Notes: a model not told the origin generated them from the letters alone. DNA of 64,000 nucleotides from Cupriavidus alkaliphilus (GCF_900094595.1 NZ_FMAD01000001.1:372001-436000); one strand, 5' to 3'. Shown: positions 55,526 through 64,000, counted from the first letter of the stretch. Translations and numbers: made by a program.

Positions 55526-56323
55526 ATGCATCCATCGACGACATGGACGCCGCGGCTGACCGTCTCGGTCGTCAGCCATGGCCAGGGTCACCTGCTCGCG
55601 CCGTTGCTGCATCAGTTGCGTGAGGCTTCGCGACAGGTGCGGATGCAGGTCATTGTCACGCAGAATCTGCCGGAGCCGCGTATTCCGGTGGAGGAATCCG
55701 AGGATTTTCGGCTGACGTGGATCGTCAATACAGGGCCGCTCGGCTTTGCCGAGAATCACAATGCTGCATTCACGTATTGCCGTGCGCCGTTTTTTTGCGT
55801 GATCAATCCCGATGTGAGGCTGGAACAGCAAAGCCTGCTGCCGCTGCTCGATTGTGCTGCGCAATGGCCGGGCGTGGCTGGCCCGCGCGTGCTGGCGCCT
55901 GACGGACGCGTCGAAGACAGTGCCCGGCGTGTCCCTTCCGTTATCCGACTTGTGCGCAGGACCCTCAAGAAACGTTGCGAAGCCGACTATGCGGTTTCGC
56001 AGAAGATCCAGCAGGTCGACTGGCTCGCGGGAATGTGCATGGTGTTCCATGCAGATACCTATCGCAGCGTTGGCGGATTTGACAAGCGCTTTCATCTTTA
56101 CTGCGAAGACGTCGACATCTGCCTGAAGATCCATTTGTCTGGCGGTTATGTGTCGTGGGTGCCGAATGCCGTCATCATTCACGATGCACAGCGCGCTAGC
56201 CGGCGCAACTGGCAATATTTGCGCTGGCATATAGGGAGCCTGTTGCGGCTGTTCGCTTCCGGCACCTACTGGCGCTTCCGGTTCTTTGCTTCAGGTCACG
56301 ACAAGAGGGCCATGCATGTTTGA
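55526..56323 (+). CDS. Glycosyltransferase family 2
   Basis: A 265-residue GT-A transferase, WbbL-like in pattern: LTVSVVSHGQG at the start, GPLGFAENHNAAF, CVINPDVRLEQ at the donor site and GFDKRFHLYCEDVDICLKIHLSGGY near the C-terminus. WbbL-type enzymes add rhamnose to lipid-linked GlcNAc, which would fit the WecA-type gene that follows. The ATG at 55526 has GAGGA eight bases ahead; 55499 is an alternative. It overlaps the next gene by eight bases. Confidence 0.88.
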   Translation: MHPSTTWTPRLTVSVVSHGQGHLLAPLLHQLREASRQVRMQVIVTQNLPEPRIPVEESEDFRLTWIVNTGPLGFAENHNAAFTYCRAPFFCVINPDVRLEQQSLLPLLDCAAQWPGVAGPRVLAPDGRVEDSARRVPSVIRLVRRTLKKRCEADYAVSQKIQQVDWLAGMCMVFHADTYRSVGGFDKRFHLYCEDVDICLKIHLSGGYVSWVPNAVIIHDAQRASRRNWQYLRWHIGSLLRLFASGTYWRFRFFASGHDKRAMHV

Positions 56324-57407
56324 TTTCTTCTGGGTGCCGTGCTTTGTTTTCCTGGTATGCGCATTTGCCATCATGGCGCTGCGCCCGTTGGCGCCGATCA
56401 TGGGGCTGATGGACCGTCCCGATATGCGTAAGCGGCATCAGGGCGAAGTGCCCCTCGTGGGCGGCATCGCCATCACGCTGGCCGTCTGGATCGGCGCGCT
56501 GATGTTCATGCGCACCCAGGGCTACTATGTGGCACTGCTCGCCGGTTTGTCAGTGCTTGCGCTGGTGGGCATGGTCGACGATCTGAAAGGCATGTCGCCC
56601 GCAGCCAAGCTGGTGGTCCAGCTGTTTGCTGCGATCCTGATGACTTCGTGGGGCGGCGTCTACCTGTCTTCGCTGGGCGACCTGTTCGGGCGCCGCGAGA
56701 TCGAGTTGCTCAACTGGGGCATCCCACTGACGTTGTTCGCGGTGGTCTCGGTGGTAAACGCGATGAATATGAGCGACGGGCTAGATGGCCTTGCAGGCGG
56801 CCTGGCGTTTTTTATCTTTGTCTGGCTGGCGGTGGTAGCGGGCGAGCTGGGCAACAACGCGGCACAGCGCATCTGTGTAATCTTCTGCGGCGCTATTCTG
56901 GGTTTCCTGGTTTTCAACATTCGCAATCCGCTGCGCGGCAAGCGACGGGTGTTTCTGGGAGACGCCGGCAGCCTGATGCTCGGTTTCGGCATCGTATGGT
57001 TCGCCGTGGAGCTGTCACAACCCGTCTATAACAGCGGGGCCAGGATTCCCCCCGTGGTGATGCTGTGGATTCTCGGCTTTCTGCTGATCGATTTGCTCGC
57101 CGTGGTGGTGCGGCGTGCGATGAAGGGCAAGAATCCGCTCGCGGCGGACCGTACCCATCTGCACCATATTTTGCTGCGGCTGGATATTGGCCACGGCACG
57201 ATCGTGTGGCTGATTGTGCTGAGCAATGCTCTGATGGGTTTTGTCGGCGTGCTCGGCTGGAAAATGGGGGTCTCGGAGCAGGCCTTGTTCCTGGCCTTTC
57301 TTGCGGTGACGGGCGCACATCTGATGGTAACCCGCAATGCGTGGCGGTTTATCCGGATCGGGCGTCGGATGTTGAAGGGCCGCAAGCCGCGGATGCCGGC
57401 GCCGTGA
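56316..57407 (+). CDS. Undecaprenyl-phosphate sugar-1-phosphate transferase (WecA/TagO family)
   Basis: A 363-residue polytopic membrane enzyme with about ten hydrophobic segments. It transfers a sugar-1-phosphate, usually GlcNAc-1-P, to undecaprenyl phosphate to start polymer synthesis on the inner membrane. The family aspartate motifs are intact: MVDDLKGMS, NMSDGLDGLAGG, FLGDAGSLMLGF, and the cytoplasmic DRTHLHH. The start follows AAGAGGG. It comes after the glycosyltransferases and before the ABC exporter, so it is the likely initiating enzyme of this locus. Confidence 0.93.
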   Translation: MFDFFWVPCFVFLVCAFAIMALRPLAPIMGLMDRPDMRKRHQGEVPLVGGIAITLAVWIGALMFMRTQGYYVALLAGLSVLALVGMVDDLKGMSPAAKLVVQLFAAILMTSWGGVYLSSLGDLFGRREIELLNWGIPLTLFAVVSVVNAMNMSDGLDGLAGGLAFFIFVWLAVVAGELGNNAAQRICVIFCGAILGFLVFNIRNPLRGKRRVFLGDAGSLMLGFGIVWFAVELSQPVYNSGARIPPVVMLWILGFLLIDLLAVVVRRAMKGKNPLAADRTHLHHILLRLDIGHGTIVWLIVLSNALMGFVGVLGWKMGVSEQALFLAFLAVTGAHLMVTRNAWRFIRIGRRMLKGRKPRMPAP

Positions 57408-57620
57408 GGGCGTGCCCAACCTGCTTCGAGCGGCTCGAGCGAGGCCGCCGCGCGCGTCGCCCAATGGGCTGCGTTGGCGGCTTGACGGCAAAGTCTTTAT
57501 GGTATCGTGGCGCCTTTCGCGGCGAGGCAGAAGTCGCCGGCGAATCCGTCGCCGCGTTGGTTGATTCCGCTTCACCGCGCCGGGAAACCGGCGCAGCATC
57601 GTACTTTCTTGGTAACCCCT

Positions 57621-58403
57621 ATGCTTTTGACTGCAATCGATGACCTCCGGGAGAGCGTCGCCTCCTGGCGCCTTTGGTCGTTACTTGGCTGGATCGAAAT
57701 TCGCCAGCGTTACGCGCGCTCGGCGGTTGGACCGTTCTGGCTGACCATCAGCATGGCGATCATGATCGCGTCGATCGGTGCCGTGTACGGCACCTTGTTC
57801 GGCCAGGAACTGCGTGAGTACCTGCCATTTCTCAGCATCGGGCTGGTGATGTGGTTCCTGCTCGCGACGATCGTGAACGAGGGCGCGGTCGTCTATATCC
57901 ATAATGCCCACTTCATCCGCCAGGCCGCCACGCCAAAATTGCTATACGTGCTGCAGGTTATGTGGCGCAACGTGATTATCCTGGGCCATAACTTTATTAT
58001 TGTGGTGGCGCTGCTGATCATATTTGGCGTGAAAAATTGGGCCACGTTGCCATTGTTCATTCCGGCACTCCTGCTGTATGTGCTGAATGCAATGTGGATG
58101 GCGATGATTTCGGGCTTGTTGTCTGCGCGTTTCCGCGACCTGCCGCAGATCATTTCGTCGCTGTTCCAGGTGGCTTTCTATGTCACCCCGATCATGTACC
58201 GGCCGGATGCGCTGGTCCGGTTTTCCTGGATCGTTGACTACAATCCGCTCTCCTATTTGCTGCATCTGGTGCGCGCGCCGCTGGTGGGCGAGTTTCCGAC
58301 AATGCTTACCTGGGGGGTTTCGCTGGGCATGGCTGTGGTGGGCTGGACTGCTGCGCTGTGGCTGACCGGGCGTTATCTCAAGCGCATTCCGTATTGGGTG
58401 TGA
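57621..58403 (+). CDS. wzm: Polysaccharide ABC exporter, membrane subunit (Wzm type)
   Basis: A 260-residue ABC-2 type permease with six hydrophobic segments. The N-terminal block RLWSLLGWIEIRQRYARSAVGPFWLT is typical of O-antigen/teichoic acid exporters (Wzm/TagG). Together with the ATPase encoded next it would flip lipid-linked polysaccharide to the periplasm. A 213-base gap separates it from the WecA-type gene; ttgacg at 57482 with tatcgt at 57503 is a possible but short-spaced promoter. Its stop lies 14 bases before the ATPase ATG. Confidence 0.92.
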   Translation: MLLTAIDDLRESVASWRLWSLLGWIEIRQRYARSAVGPFWLTISMAIMIASIGAVYGTLFGQELREYLPFLSIGLVMWFLLATIVNEGAVVYIHNAHFIRQAATPKLLYVLQVMWRNVIILGHNFIIVVALLIIFGVKNWATLPLFIPALLLYVLNAMWMAMISGLLSARFRDLPQIISSLFQVAFYVTPIMYRPDALVRFSWIVDYNPLSYLLHLVRAPLVGEFPTMLTWGVSLGMAVVGWTAALWLTGRYLKRIPYWV

Positions 58404-58417
58404 ACGAATTCAGTAAC

Positions 58418-59164
58418 ATGGCATATATAGAACTTCGCAATGTCCGCCTCGAGCTTCCGATTTACGACGTCCAGGGGCGTTCGCTGAAGAAGCGCGTGCT
58501 GCGACTCGGACGGCGTAACCAGATCGCGGAAGAAGCTACCGGCGTGGTCGTAGTCAAGGCACTCGACGGTATCGATCTCCGGCTTGAGCCAGGCGATCGT
58601 GTTGGCCTGATCGGCCACAATGGAGCCGGCAAGTCGACCCTGCTCAGGCTGCTGGCCGGCATCTACGCGCCTACCTCGGGTAGCTATGACCGTCAGGGCA
58701 AGGCGGTGCCGCTGCTCGACATCAGCCTCGGGATGGACGAGAACTCGACGGGCTACCAGAACATCCGCTTGCGCGGCTTGCTGCTCGGCATGAGCGACGC
58801 CGAACTGCGCGCCAAGGAAAAAGACATCGCCGAATTCACCGACCTCGGCGATTCGCTCGACCTGCCGCTACGCACTTACTCCAGCGGCATGCGCATGCGG
58901 CTGGCTTTTGCGGTGTCGACAGCCGTGGACGCGGATATCCTGCTGCTTGACGAGGTGATCGGCGTTGGCGATGCATCATTCCAGGACAAGGCCAATGCGC
59001 GCCTGCATGATTTGCATAATCGCGCCCAGATCGTGGTGCTGGCCATCCATTCGAACGAAGTGATTCGCAAGATGTGCAACAAGGTCATCTGGCTGGAGCA
59101 TGGAAAGATTCGCATGGCGGGAGCGGTCGAGGAAGTCTTGCCGGTCTACGAAGCCAACCACTAA
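58418..59164 (+). CDS. wzt: Polysaccharide ABC exporter, ATPase subunit (Wzt type, short form)
   Basis: A 248-residue ABC ATPase. Walker A is GHNGAGKST, the signature is YSSGMRMRLAFAV, and Walker B is ILLLDEVIGVGD. The first ~40 residues (IELRNVRLELPIYDVQGRSLKK) are the start typical of polysaccharide exporters. It ends after the nucleotide-binding domain, so the C-terminal sugar-binding domain of the O9a-type Wzt is absent. A GTG at 58400 overlapping the permease stop is an alternative start. Confidence 0.92.
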   Translation: MAYIELRNVRLELPIYDVQGRSLKKRVLRLGRRNQIAEEATGVVVVKALDGIDLRLEPGDRVGLIGHNGAGKSTLLRLLAGIYAPTSGSYDRQGKAVPLLDISLGMDENSTGYQNIRLRGLLLGMSDAELRAKEKDIAEFTDLGDSLDLPLRTYSSGMRMRLAFAVSTAVDADILLLDEVIGVGDASFQDKANARLHDLHNRAQIVVLAIHSNEVIRKMCNKVIWLEHGKIRMAGAVEEVLPVYEANH

Positions 59165-59209
59165 CCTCGCTCCGGGTCGTGGCCGAATCAAATTGATCAA
59201 GATGTCCGT

Positions 59210-61537
59210 ATGACGGTTGATATCTCGTGCATCGTTACGCTGCACCACGAAGGCATTCTTGCTCACAAGACCCTGGCCAGCATCGGACGTGCGATGTATT
59301 TCGCTGCTGCCAACGGAGCGCGCACGGAGCTGTTGCTGGTAGCGGACCGAGCCGACGGCGAAACGCTGCAATATCTTCAGCGTAGTCCGCACCTTCCCCC
59401 GGATACGCGGATTCTGTCAACCGACTTCGGCGACCCGGGGCTTGCGCGCAATCACGGCGCTCGACAGGCCCGCGGCGAGTACATTGCCATCCTTGACGGG
59501 GACGACCTCTGCTCCGAAAACTGGCTGGCCAGCGCACTGCGGCAAGCCCGCGAGAATCCCGCCTATATCGTCCATCCCGACTATAACGTCTACTTCGGCG
59601 CGGAGCGCTGGATCCTGCGGCATCCGGACCAGCGCGATACCGGCTTTCGCGCGTCACAGTTGCTGGTCGAGAATGCCTGGACCGCATTATGTGTGGTGCG
59701 GCGCGAGACGCTTTTGACGATTCCTTATCGCGATACGCCGGCGGACTCCGGTTTCGGCTATGAAGACTGGCATTGGAACTGCGACACCATTGCCGCGGGC
59801 CTCATGCACGTCGTTGCCGCCGATACGGCGCACTTCATCCGGCTGAAGGTCTCGGGCAGCCGTAACGCGGCGGCGACGGAGCGCTCGCGGCTCATCCGGC
59901 ATTCACCCCTGTTCGACCATGCGCAATTGCTGGGGCTGGAAGGTAAATCGGTACAAGCGACGGATACGCTAGCCGCGGGCGCCGTCGACGCGGATTGGGA
60001 CGAGGAAGCCTATCTTCGGGTCCATCCTGACGTCCGGGACGCCGTGCGCGCGCGCAGCATGAAGTCCGGCAAGGACCACTGGCGGCTGTTCGGTCGTGCG
60101 GAAGGTCGCCTGCTGCCGACTCCGGCGCAGCGCGCCACAGTCAAGGCGTGGTCGGAAGAAGCTTACCTGGATGCCAACGAGGATGTGCGCGCGTCGGTGG
60201 CTCAGGGAAGGATAGCGTCCGGGTTGCATCACTGGCTGCGCTTCGGCGATCGCGAAGGCCGCGACCTCAAGGCGCCGGAGGTGCCGGCTTGGATCCGTAA
60301 CGAGATGCACGCGCTGGCCGCCTACGAGTTGCAACTGTTTCCGTCCCGCCAGTTCTTCAAGGACGCACGGCGCCGCACCTTCCGCGCCAGCGTGGCTGTG
60401 GGAAACGCCTATCGCGATATGCTGGAGGTGGTTGGGCCAAGGCCGGTCACCCACGTCTTCATGCTGCCCTGGCTCAAGCGCGGCGGCGCGGACCTGGTGG
60501 CCCTGCATCACATCCATGCCCTGGTGCGTGATTTTTCGGCGCAGATCCTGGTTATCACCACCGAGAATACAGAGTCGCCCTGGATGTCGCGCTTGCCGGC
60601 GGATGTTCGCGTGCTGCCGTTCGGCATCACCCATGCGCCGCACCTGCAGCCAATTGAGCAACGGCTGCTGCTGTCTCGACTATTGTTGAAGCTGCGCCCT
60701 GGCGTAGTTCACAACATCAACAGCGCGACGGCATGGGACCTGTACGTGCGTCATGGCAACGCCTTGTCGGAGGACAGCGGCCTCTATGCCTCCCTGTTCG
60801 GGTTTGATTACACCGAAGAGCTGGAGCCATACGGCTATGGCGGCGCCCTTGAGGCATCGTACCGTTACCTGACCAAGGTGATGACCGATAACCAGGCTTT
60901 CGTCGGTCGGCTGATCTCGATGTACGGCCTGCCACCGGACTTGTTCGAGCGCTTCCGTTATCCCCAGCACAGCCGTCCGCGCTTCGAGTTCGATGCCCGG
61001 CAGAAACCGCGGATTCTGTGGGCAGGCAGGTTCGACAGGGAGAAGCGGCCAGACCTGTTGCTACAGATTGCTCAACGCTTGCCGGAGTGCCACTTCGACG
61101 TCTACGGCTCTCCCACGCTGTCGACGCCGCCGGAAATTCTCGCCGTGCTTGCGGCGTTGAGGCGCATGCGCAATGTTTCCGTTCTGGGCGCCTACGAAGG
61201 CTTCGACAGCGTGCCGGCAGAAAACTATGCACTGTTGCTCTATACGACGCAGTGGGATGGCCTTCCTAACGTGGTGCTGGAGGCCCAGGCTTCGGGCCTG
61301 CCGGTACTGGCCCCCGACATCGGCGGAATCAGCGAAGCCATTCCTGCCGGCAGTGGTTTCCTGCTGGAGCGTTTCGACGACGTCGAAGGTTATGTTGCCC
61401 GCATTCGTCAGTTTCTGACGGCGCCAGCCATGCTCTTGCATGAACGGGCTCGCGCATTGAGCCTGATCGAGGCAAACCATTCCCAGGAAGCCTTCCGAGA
61501 GCATCTCGCGCGCCTGCCGTCATACTCGGGAAGCTAG
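59210..61537 (+). CDS. Bifunctional GT2-GT4 glycosyltransferase with internal repeats
   Basis: A 775-residue two-domain enzyme. Residues 1-250 are a GT2 domain (DISCIVTLHHEG, donor site ILDGDDL at 94-100, GYEDWHWN). Two 38-residue repeats follow at 263-300 and 314-351, both of the form W-x-EEAYL...DVR...SG..HW..FG..EGR and identical at 19 positions. Residues 410-775 are a GT4 domain (ILWAGRFDREKRPDLLL, DGLPNVVLEAQASGLPVL). It probably adds two sugars in sequence. It follows the exporter genes by 45 bases and ends the plus-strand run. Confidence 0.88.
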   Translation: MTVDISCIVTLHHEGILAHKTLASIGRAMYFAAANGARTELLLVADRADGETLQYLQRSPHLPPDTRILSTDFGDPGLARNHGARQARGEYIAILDGDDLCSENWLASALRQARENPAYIVHPDYNVYFGAERWILRHPDQRDTGFRASQLLVENAWTALCVVRRETLLTIPYRDTPADSGFGYEDWHWNCDTIAAGLMHVVAADTAHFIRLKVSGSRNAAATERSRLIRHSPLFDHAQLLGLEGKSVQATDTLAAGAVDADWDEEAYLRVHPDVRDAVRARSMKSGKDHWRLFGRAEGRLLPTPAQRATVKAWSEEAYLDANEDVRASVAQGRIASGLHHWLRFGDREGRDLKAPEVPAWIRNEMHALAAYELQLFPSRQFFKDARRRTFRASVAVGNAYRDMLEVVGPRPVTHVFMLPWLKRGGADLVALHHIHALVRDFSAQILVITTENTESPWMSRLPADVRVLPFGITHAPHLQPIEQRLLLSRLLLKLRPGVVHNINSATAWDLYVRHGNALSEDSGLYASLFGFDYTEELEPYGYGGALEASYRYLTKVMTDNQAFVGRLISMYGLPPDLFERFRYPQHSRPRFEFDARQKPRILWAGRFDREKRPDLLLQIAQRLPECHFDVYGSPTLSTPPEILAVLAALRRMRNVSVLGAYEGFDSVPAENYALLLYTTQWDGLPNVVLEAQASGLPVLAPDIGGISEAIPAGSGFLLERFDDVEGYVARIRQFLTAPAMLLHERARALSLIEANHSQEAFREHLARLPSYSGS

Positions 61538-61573
61538 CGGACGCGCGGCCATGCCGTCGCGTGTGGTCGCAAG

Positions 61574-61615
61574 CCGCTGTGGCAGCGCCGTGAGCACGGT
61601 GAGCTGCCACAGCGG
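61574..61615. terminator. Hairpin between convergent glycosyltransferase genes
   Basis: Perfect 13-bp arms ccgctgtggcagc / gctgccacagcgg with a 16-base loop that itself contains a small ccgt / acgg stem. It sits in the 109-base gap where the plus-strand and minus-strand polysaccharide genes meet. There is no T-run on either side, so termination in both directions is plausible but not certain. Confidence 0.55.
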
Positions 61616-61646
61616 TTGTGCCGATCAAATAGGCCCGGGCGTGCAA

Positions 61647-62729
61647 TCAGTGGGGTGCTTTCTCGCCCAGCTCTCGAAAGACATCATCATAGCTGTCCAT
61701 CATCTGCTGGCGGCTGAAGTGCCGCTCCGCATACTGACGAGAGCTTTGCTTAATTCGTGTCAGTTCAGCCGGATTTTCCCGCCACGCGGACAGAATGCCC
61801 AAGATGCGGTCTGACTCCGCAGGGTGCGCCAGGAAGCCATTTACTCCCTCGGTAATCAGTTCAGGAACACCGCCCACCGGGGCTCCGATAACGGGGATGC
61901 CGCAGGCATTGGCTTCCATCACGATATTGGGCCGCCCATCCAGCTTGGACGGCAACACCAGTACATCAAGGGTCTGCAGTACGGCTCTTACATCAGACGC
62001 GTAGCCGCGATACTGCAGCTGGCCGCCTGCTGGACTTTTCTGAACCCGACGCCTTACTTCATCCGTCTGGGCGCCGTCGCCCGCAAGCACAAAGCGGGCG
62101 TCTGGCAATTGCGGATATATCCTTTCGATCAGGTCAATAAAGCCGAGCGGGTTCTTTTCCGGCGACATCCGCCCCACGTAGCCCACCACCAGCCCGTTTC
62201 CGGAGGGCGCCTCGGCCGCAGGCGTCAGCCACTCGGTGTCGATGCCATTCCGAACGATCCGCACCCTTGCGTCCGCCTTTGCCGAGTTTCGTTCCACGAA
62301 CCGCTTCATGTGCTCGGTTTCGACGATCACGCCGTCGATGCACTGCTCATAGAGAAAGTGGTTCAGGGTATGGCCGATCTCGTTATACAGCGTATCGACG
62401 ATGCGTAGCGACGGATTGCGCTCCTTCCAGTAAGGAAGGTGATGGTAGAGCAGCGGCGCACCGATCTGCAGCACCAGGCCGGTAGCCCGACGTTGCATCT
62501 CTCTCCACACAACATCAAGGGCGTCGTGATGCGGCACGGCGCTCAGATCAAGCAATTGCTTGTCGGCGCGAAAATCCTCCATATCGTCCGGTGTGTAGAC
62601 GGACGAGGCGTCGGAGCAGAACGCCACCGTTACGTCGAAATTGCGGCGGCGCATCTCCCGTAACACCTGAAGAGACAATGCTCCTTTAACCAGGAACGGA
62701 AGAAGGGCCAGGATTCTCGGATTACTCAT
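61647..62729 (-). CDS. Glycosyltransferase family 4
   Basis: A 360-residue GT-B transferase. The N-terminal domain begins RILALLPFLVKGALSLQVL; the C-terminal donor domain has VRIVRNGIDTEWL, VGYVGRMSPEKNPLGFIDL and the nucleotide-sugar block DGRPNIVMEANACGIPVI. Donor and acceptor are unknown. It overlaps the preceding methyltransferase gene by eight bases, so both belong to a minus-strand operon that starts beyond the window. Confidence 0.92.
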   Translation of the reverse strand: MSNPRILALLPFLVKGALSLQVLREMRRRNFDVTVAFCSDASSVYTPDDMEDFRADKQLLDLSAVPHHDALDVVWREMQRRATGLVLQIGAPLLYHHLPYWKERNPSLRIVDTLYNEIGHTLNHFLYEQCIDGVIVETEHMKRFVERNSAKADARVRIVRNGIDTEWLTPAAEAPSGNGLVVGYVGRMSPEKNPLGFIDLIERIYPQLPDARFVLAGDGAQTDEVRRRVQKSPAGGQLQYRGYASDVRAVLQTLDVLVLPSKLDGRPNIVMEANACGIPVIGAPVGGVPELITEGVNGFLAHPAESDRILGILSAWRENPAELTRIKQSSRQYAERHFSRQQMMDSYDDVFRELGEKAPH

Positions 62730-63837
62730 CAGTCTTTTTGCTTTCTTCTAATGCTTGCAAGTATCGAGTTTGCTTCGAATGCACATCCTGCAAGTTGTCA
62801 AACGAAGCCTTCCAGTTAGCTGCCTGCGTCTTGTACCACTCCGCGTTGGCTGCATCTGTGCAATCCGCATACCAGAGTTGCATCAGGTGCGTAAGCAGTC
62901 TGGGGCTGCAGGTTTTCTCGATGAGCGGAGGCAGGGCGAGGATGCGTTCAGGGCTAGGGCGGAACGAGTGGACTACTTGGTAGGCCACGTTCACATTGCT
63001 TTCCTGTTCATTCAGCCCGGACGGGGTGTCCTGCCTCATGCAGCGGAACAGATGTTCGACCCTGGCAAAAACTCCCGGGTCGCTTGCCACGGCACCGATG
63101 TAGGTCGAGCTATAGCCTTTGATGTCTGATTCAAAGCCGGTGAAGGAATAGCCGGGAAAGGTGCCGAGCAGGGTTTCGATACCTCGAACGGTCGGGTAGT
63201 AGATATGCTCATACGACCCTTCCAGCCAATCCTTGTTGTCGCGCGTTTGCGACATCAAGGGAATCTCGAAGATCAACACGCCCTCGGGCTTCAGCGCCTC
63301 CAGACAGGCACGGAAGGCACCGCGCAGATCCAGCACATGCTCGAACGTCGCAATCGAAGTGATCACGTCGAAGTGGCGCCTGAACTCATCGCGCCGCAAG
63401 TCCGCCAGCACATCGTTACCGATGATCGTCACGCCGCCCTGGCGCGCCCGTTCGGCAGCGTGCGCATTGACTTCGATGCCGTAAGTCTCGTAGGCCGCGC
63501 CGAGGCCGCGCAGCATGAAGCCATCGGCACAGCCCACATCCAGGACGCGACCGCCGCCGATCAGTGCCTGCACCAACAGCCTTGCCCATAACAGTGCATG
63601 CTCAGCGGTGAAGGCATAATCGGCGTAGCCAACTTCCAGGTGAGCTGCGCCGCCGTAATAGCCGTCCTGATAAAAGACACTGGTATCCGCAGGCGGGTTC
63701 TCGATCATTCCCATGCCACAACTTGCGCAAAACAGGATTCGCCGGCCGTCGCCACGCATTGCAGTATGAGAATAGTGCCGCTCGGCACATACATTGCATT
63801 CGAAAGCGCCGCTCTGGCGTTCCATACTTTGCGTCAT
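62722..63837 (-). CDS. Class I SAM-dependent methyltransferase with N-terminal zinc-ribbon
   Basis: A 371-residue methyltransferase. An N-terminal zinc-ribbon has two CxxC pairs (C14/C17, C37/C40), the SAM-binding loop is VLDVGCADG at 98-106, and motif IV-like FDVITSIATFEHV follows. This layout resembles sugar or cap-modifying enzymes in polysaccharide loci. The C-terminal tail (NAEWYKTQAANWKASF) looks like a helical tether. Start and the upstream stop overlap as ATGA. The substrate is not visible. Confidence 0.88.
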   Translation of the reverse strand: MTQSMERQSGAFECNVCAERHYSHTAMRGDGRRILFCASCGMGMIENPPADTSVFYQDGYYGGAAHLEVGYADYAFTAEHALLWARLLVQALIGGGRVLDVGCADGFMLRGLGAAYETYGIEVNAHAAERARQGGVTIIGNDVLADLRRDEFRRHFDVITSIATFEHVLDLRGAFRACLEALKPEGVLIFEIPLMSQTRDNKDWLEGSYEHIYYPTVRGIETLLGTFPGYSFTGFESDIKGYSSTYIGAVASDPGVFARVEHLFRCMRQDTPSGLNEQESNVNVAYQVVHSFRPSPERILALPPLIEKTCSPRLLTHLMQLWYADCTDAANAEWYKTQAANWKASFDNLQDVHSKQTRYLQALEESKKTDE

Positions 63838-64000
63838 CGGTAGCCGTCAAGTTTCCGTAATAGCTCAGGGGCAATCTTGGCGCGCCGCAGCAAGGCTGCG
63901 GCGATTCTCCGTGGGGTGTATCGGGTCCGCCGCATGTGATAGACCCGTTCCCAATGCTCGGCCTGTGCTTGCCAGTAATTCCGCGCATGGATGAACTCGC
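63834..64000 (-). CDS. C-terminal end of a polysaccharide-locus protein, cut by window edge
   Basis: Only the last 54 residues are inside the window, ending in RKLDGYR. The segment is rich in Arg and Trp (ARNYWQAQAEHWERVYHMRR). The YWxxQAxxW pattern resembles the C-terminal tail of the neighbouring methyltransferase, which suggests a related tether or a related enzyme. The stop overlaps the methyltransferase start by four bases, a sign of a coupled operon. The family cannot be told from this fragment. Confidence 0.7.
   Translation of the reverse strand, partial: EFIHARNYWQAQAEHWERVYHMRRTRYTPRRIAAALLRRAKIAPELLRKLDGYR

Noticed and set aside
1-64000. CRISPR arrays, tRNA or rRNA genes, insertion sequences
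   Set aside because: No regularly spaced repeats, cloverleaf-like segments, ribosomal sequence or transposase-like proteins were found by reading.

Overview
The window reads as chromosome of a high-GC betaproteobacterium, most likely Cupriavidus or a close Burkholderiales relative. The reasons are gene content and order: a HemD-HemX fusion followed by hemY, a yqgE-ruvX-pyrR-pyrB-pyrC' run, a membrane formate dehydrogenase cluster with DUF3305/DUF3306 partners, and very GC-rich third codon positions. The species call is inference from context; no database was searched. I see no rRNA, tRNA, CRISPR array, insertion sequence or phage gene.

Region 1 (1-9.3 kb): an acyl-CoA synthetase (cut by the window edge) and a single-chain biotin-dependent acyl-CoA carboxylase form a minus-strand pair. 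They are followed by metG, an OmpA-type lipoprotein and the Fe-S carrier apbC.

Region 2 (9.3-20.5 kb): a plus-strand formate dehydrogenase locus. DUF3305 and DUF3306 proteins, a 721-residue poly-[4Fe-4S] protein and a TorD-type chaperone come first. A small Tat-signal protein, the molybdenum catalytic subunit, the Fe-S subunit, a small lipoprotein, the cytochrome b subunit, a small secreted protein and fdhD follow. Together they suggest a Tat-exported, quinone-linked formate oxidation complex with its own maturation set.

Region 3 (20.5-32.6 kb): dcd; a PLP Orn/Lys/Arg decarboxylase behind a strong two-tier hairpin; a FitAB/VapBC-type toxin-antitoxin pair; a divergent GST/LysR pair; TRAP transporter membrane subunits without a binding protein; argH; and an ECF sigma/anti-sigma pair divergent from a secreted ferritin-like protein.

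Region 4 (32.8-48.5 kb): housekeeping genes. These are ppc, hemC-hemDX-hemY, a photolyase, an RsuA-type pseudouridine synthase, and a tightly overlapping operon yqgE-ruvX-pyrR-pyrB-pyrC'-acyltransferase, then apaH. The dihydroorotase-like protein lacks the metal-binding HxH motif and is probably the structural PyrC' partner of aspartate transcarbamoylase.

Region 5 (48.7-64 kb): a surface polysaccharide locus. The four dTDP-L-rhamnose genes (rfbBDAC) are followed by four glycosyltransferases (one WsaF/rhamnosyltransferase-like), a WecA-type initiating transferase, a Wzm/Wzt ABC exporter and a large GT2-GT4 fusion with two internal 38-residue repeats. Convergent to these are a GT4 enzyme, a SAM methyltransferase and a cut-off gene. 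The export logic is: lipid-linked start (WecA-like), rhamnose-containing chain assembly by the glycosyltransferases, ABC export. By eye, codon use is less GC-biased here than in the backbone.
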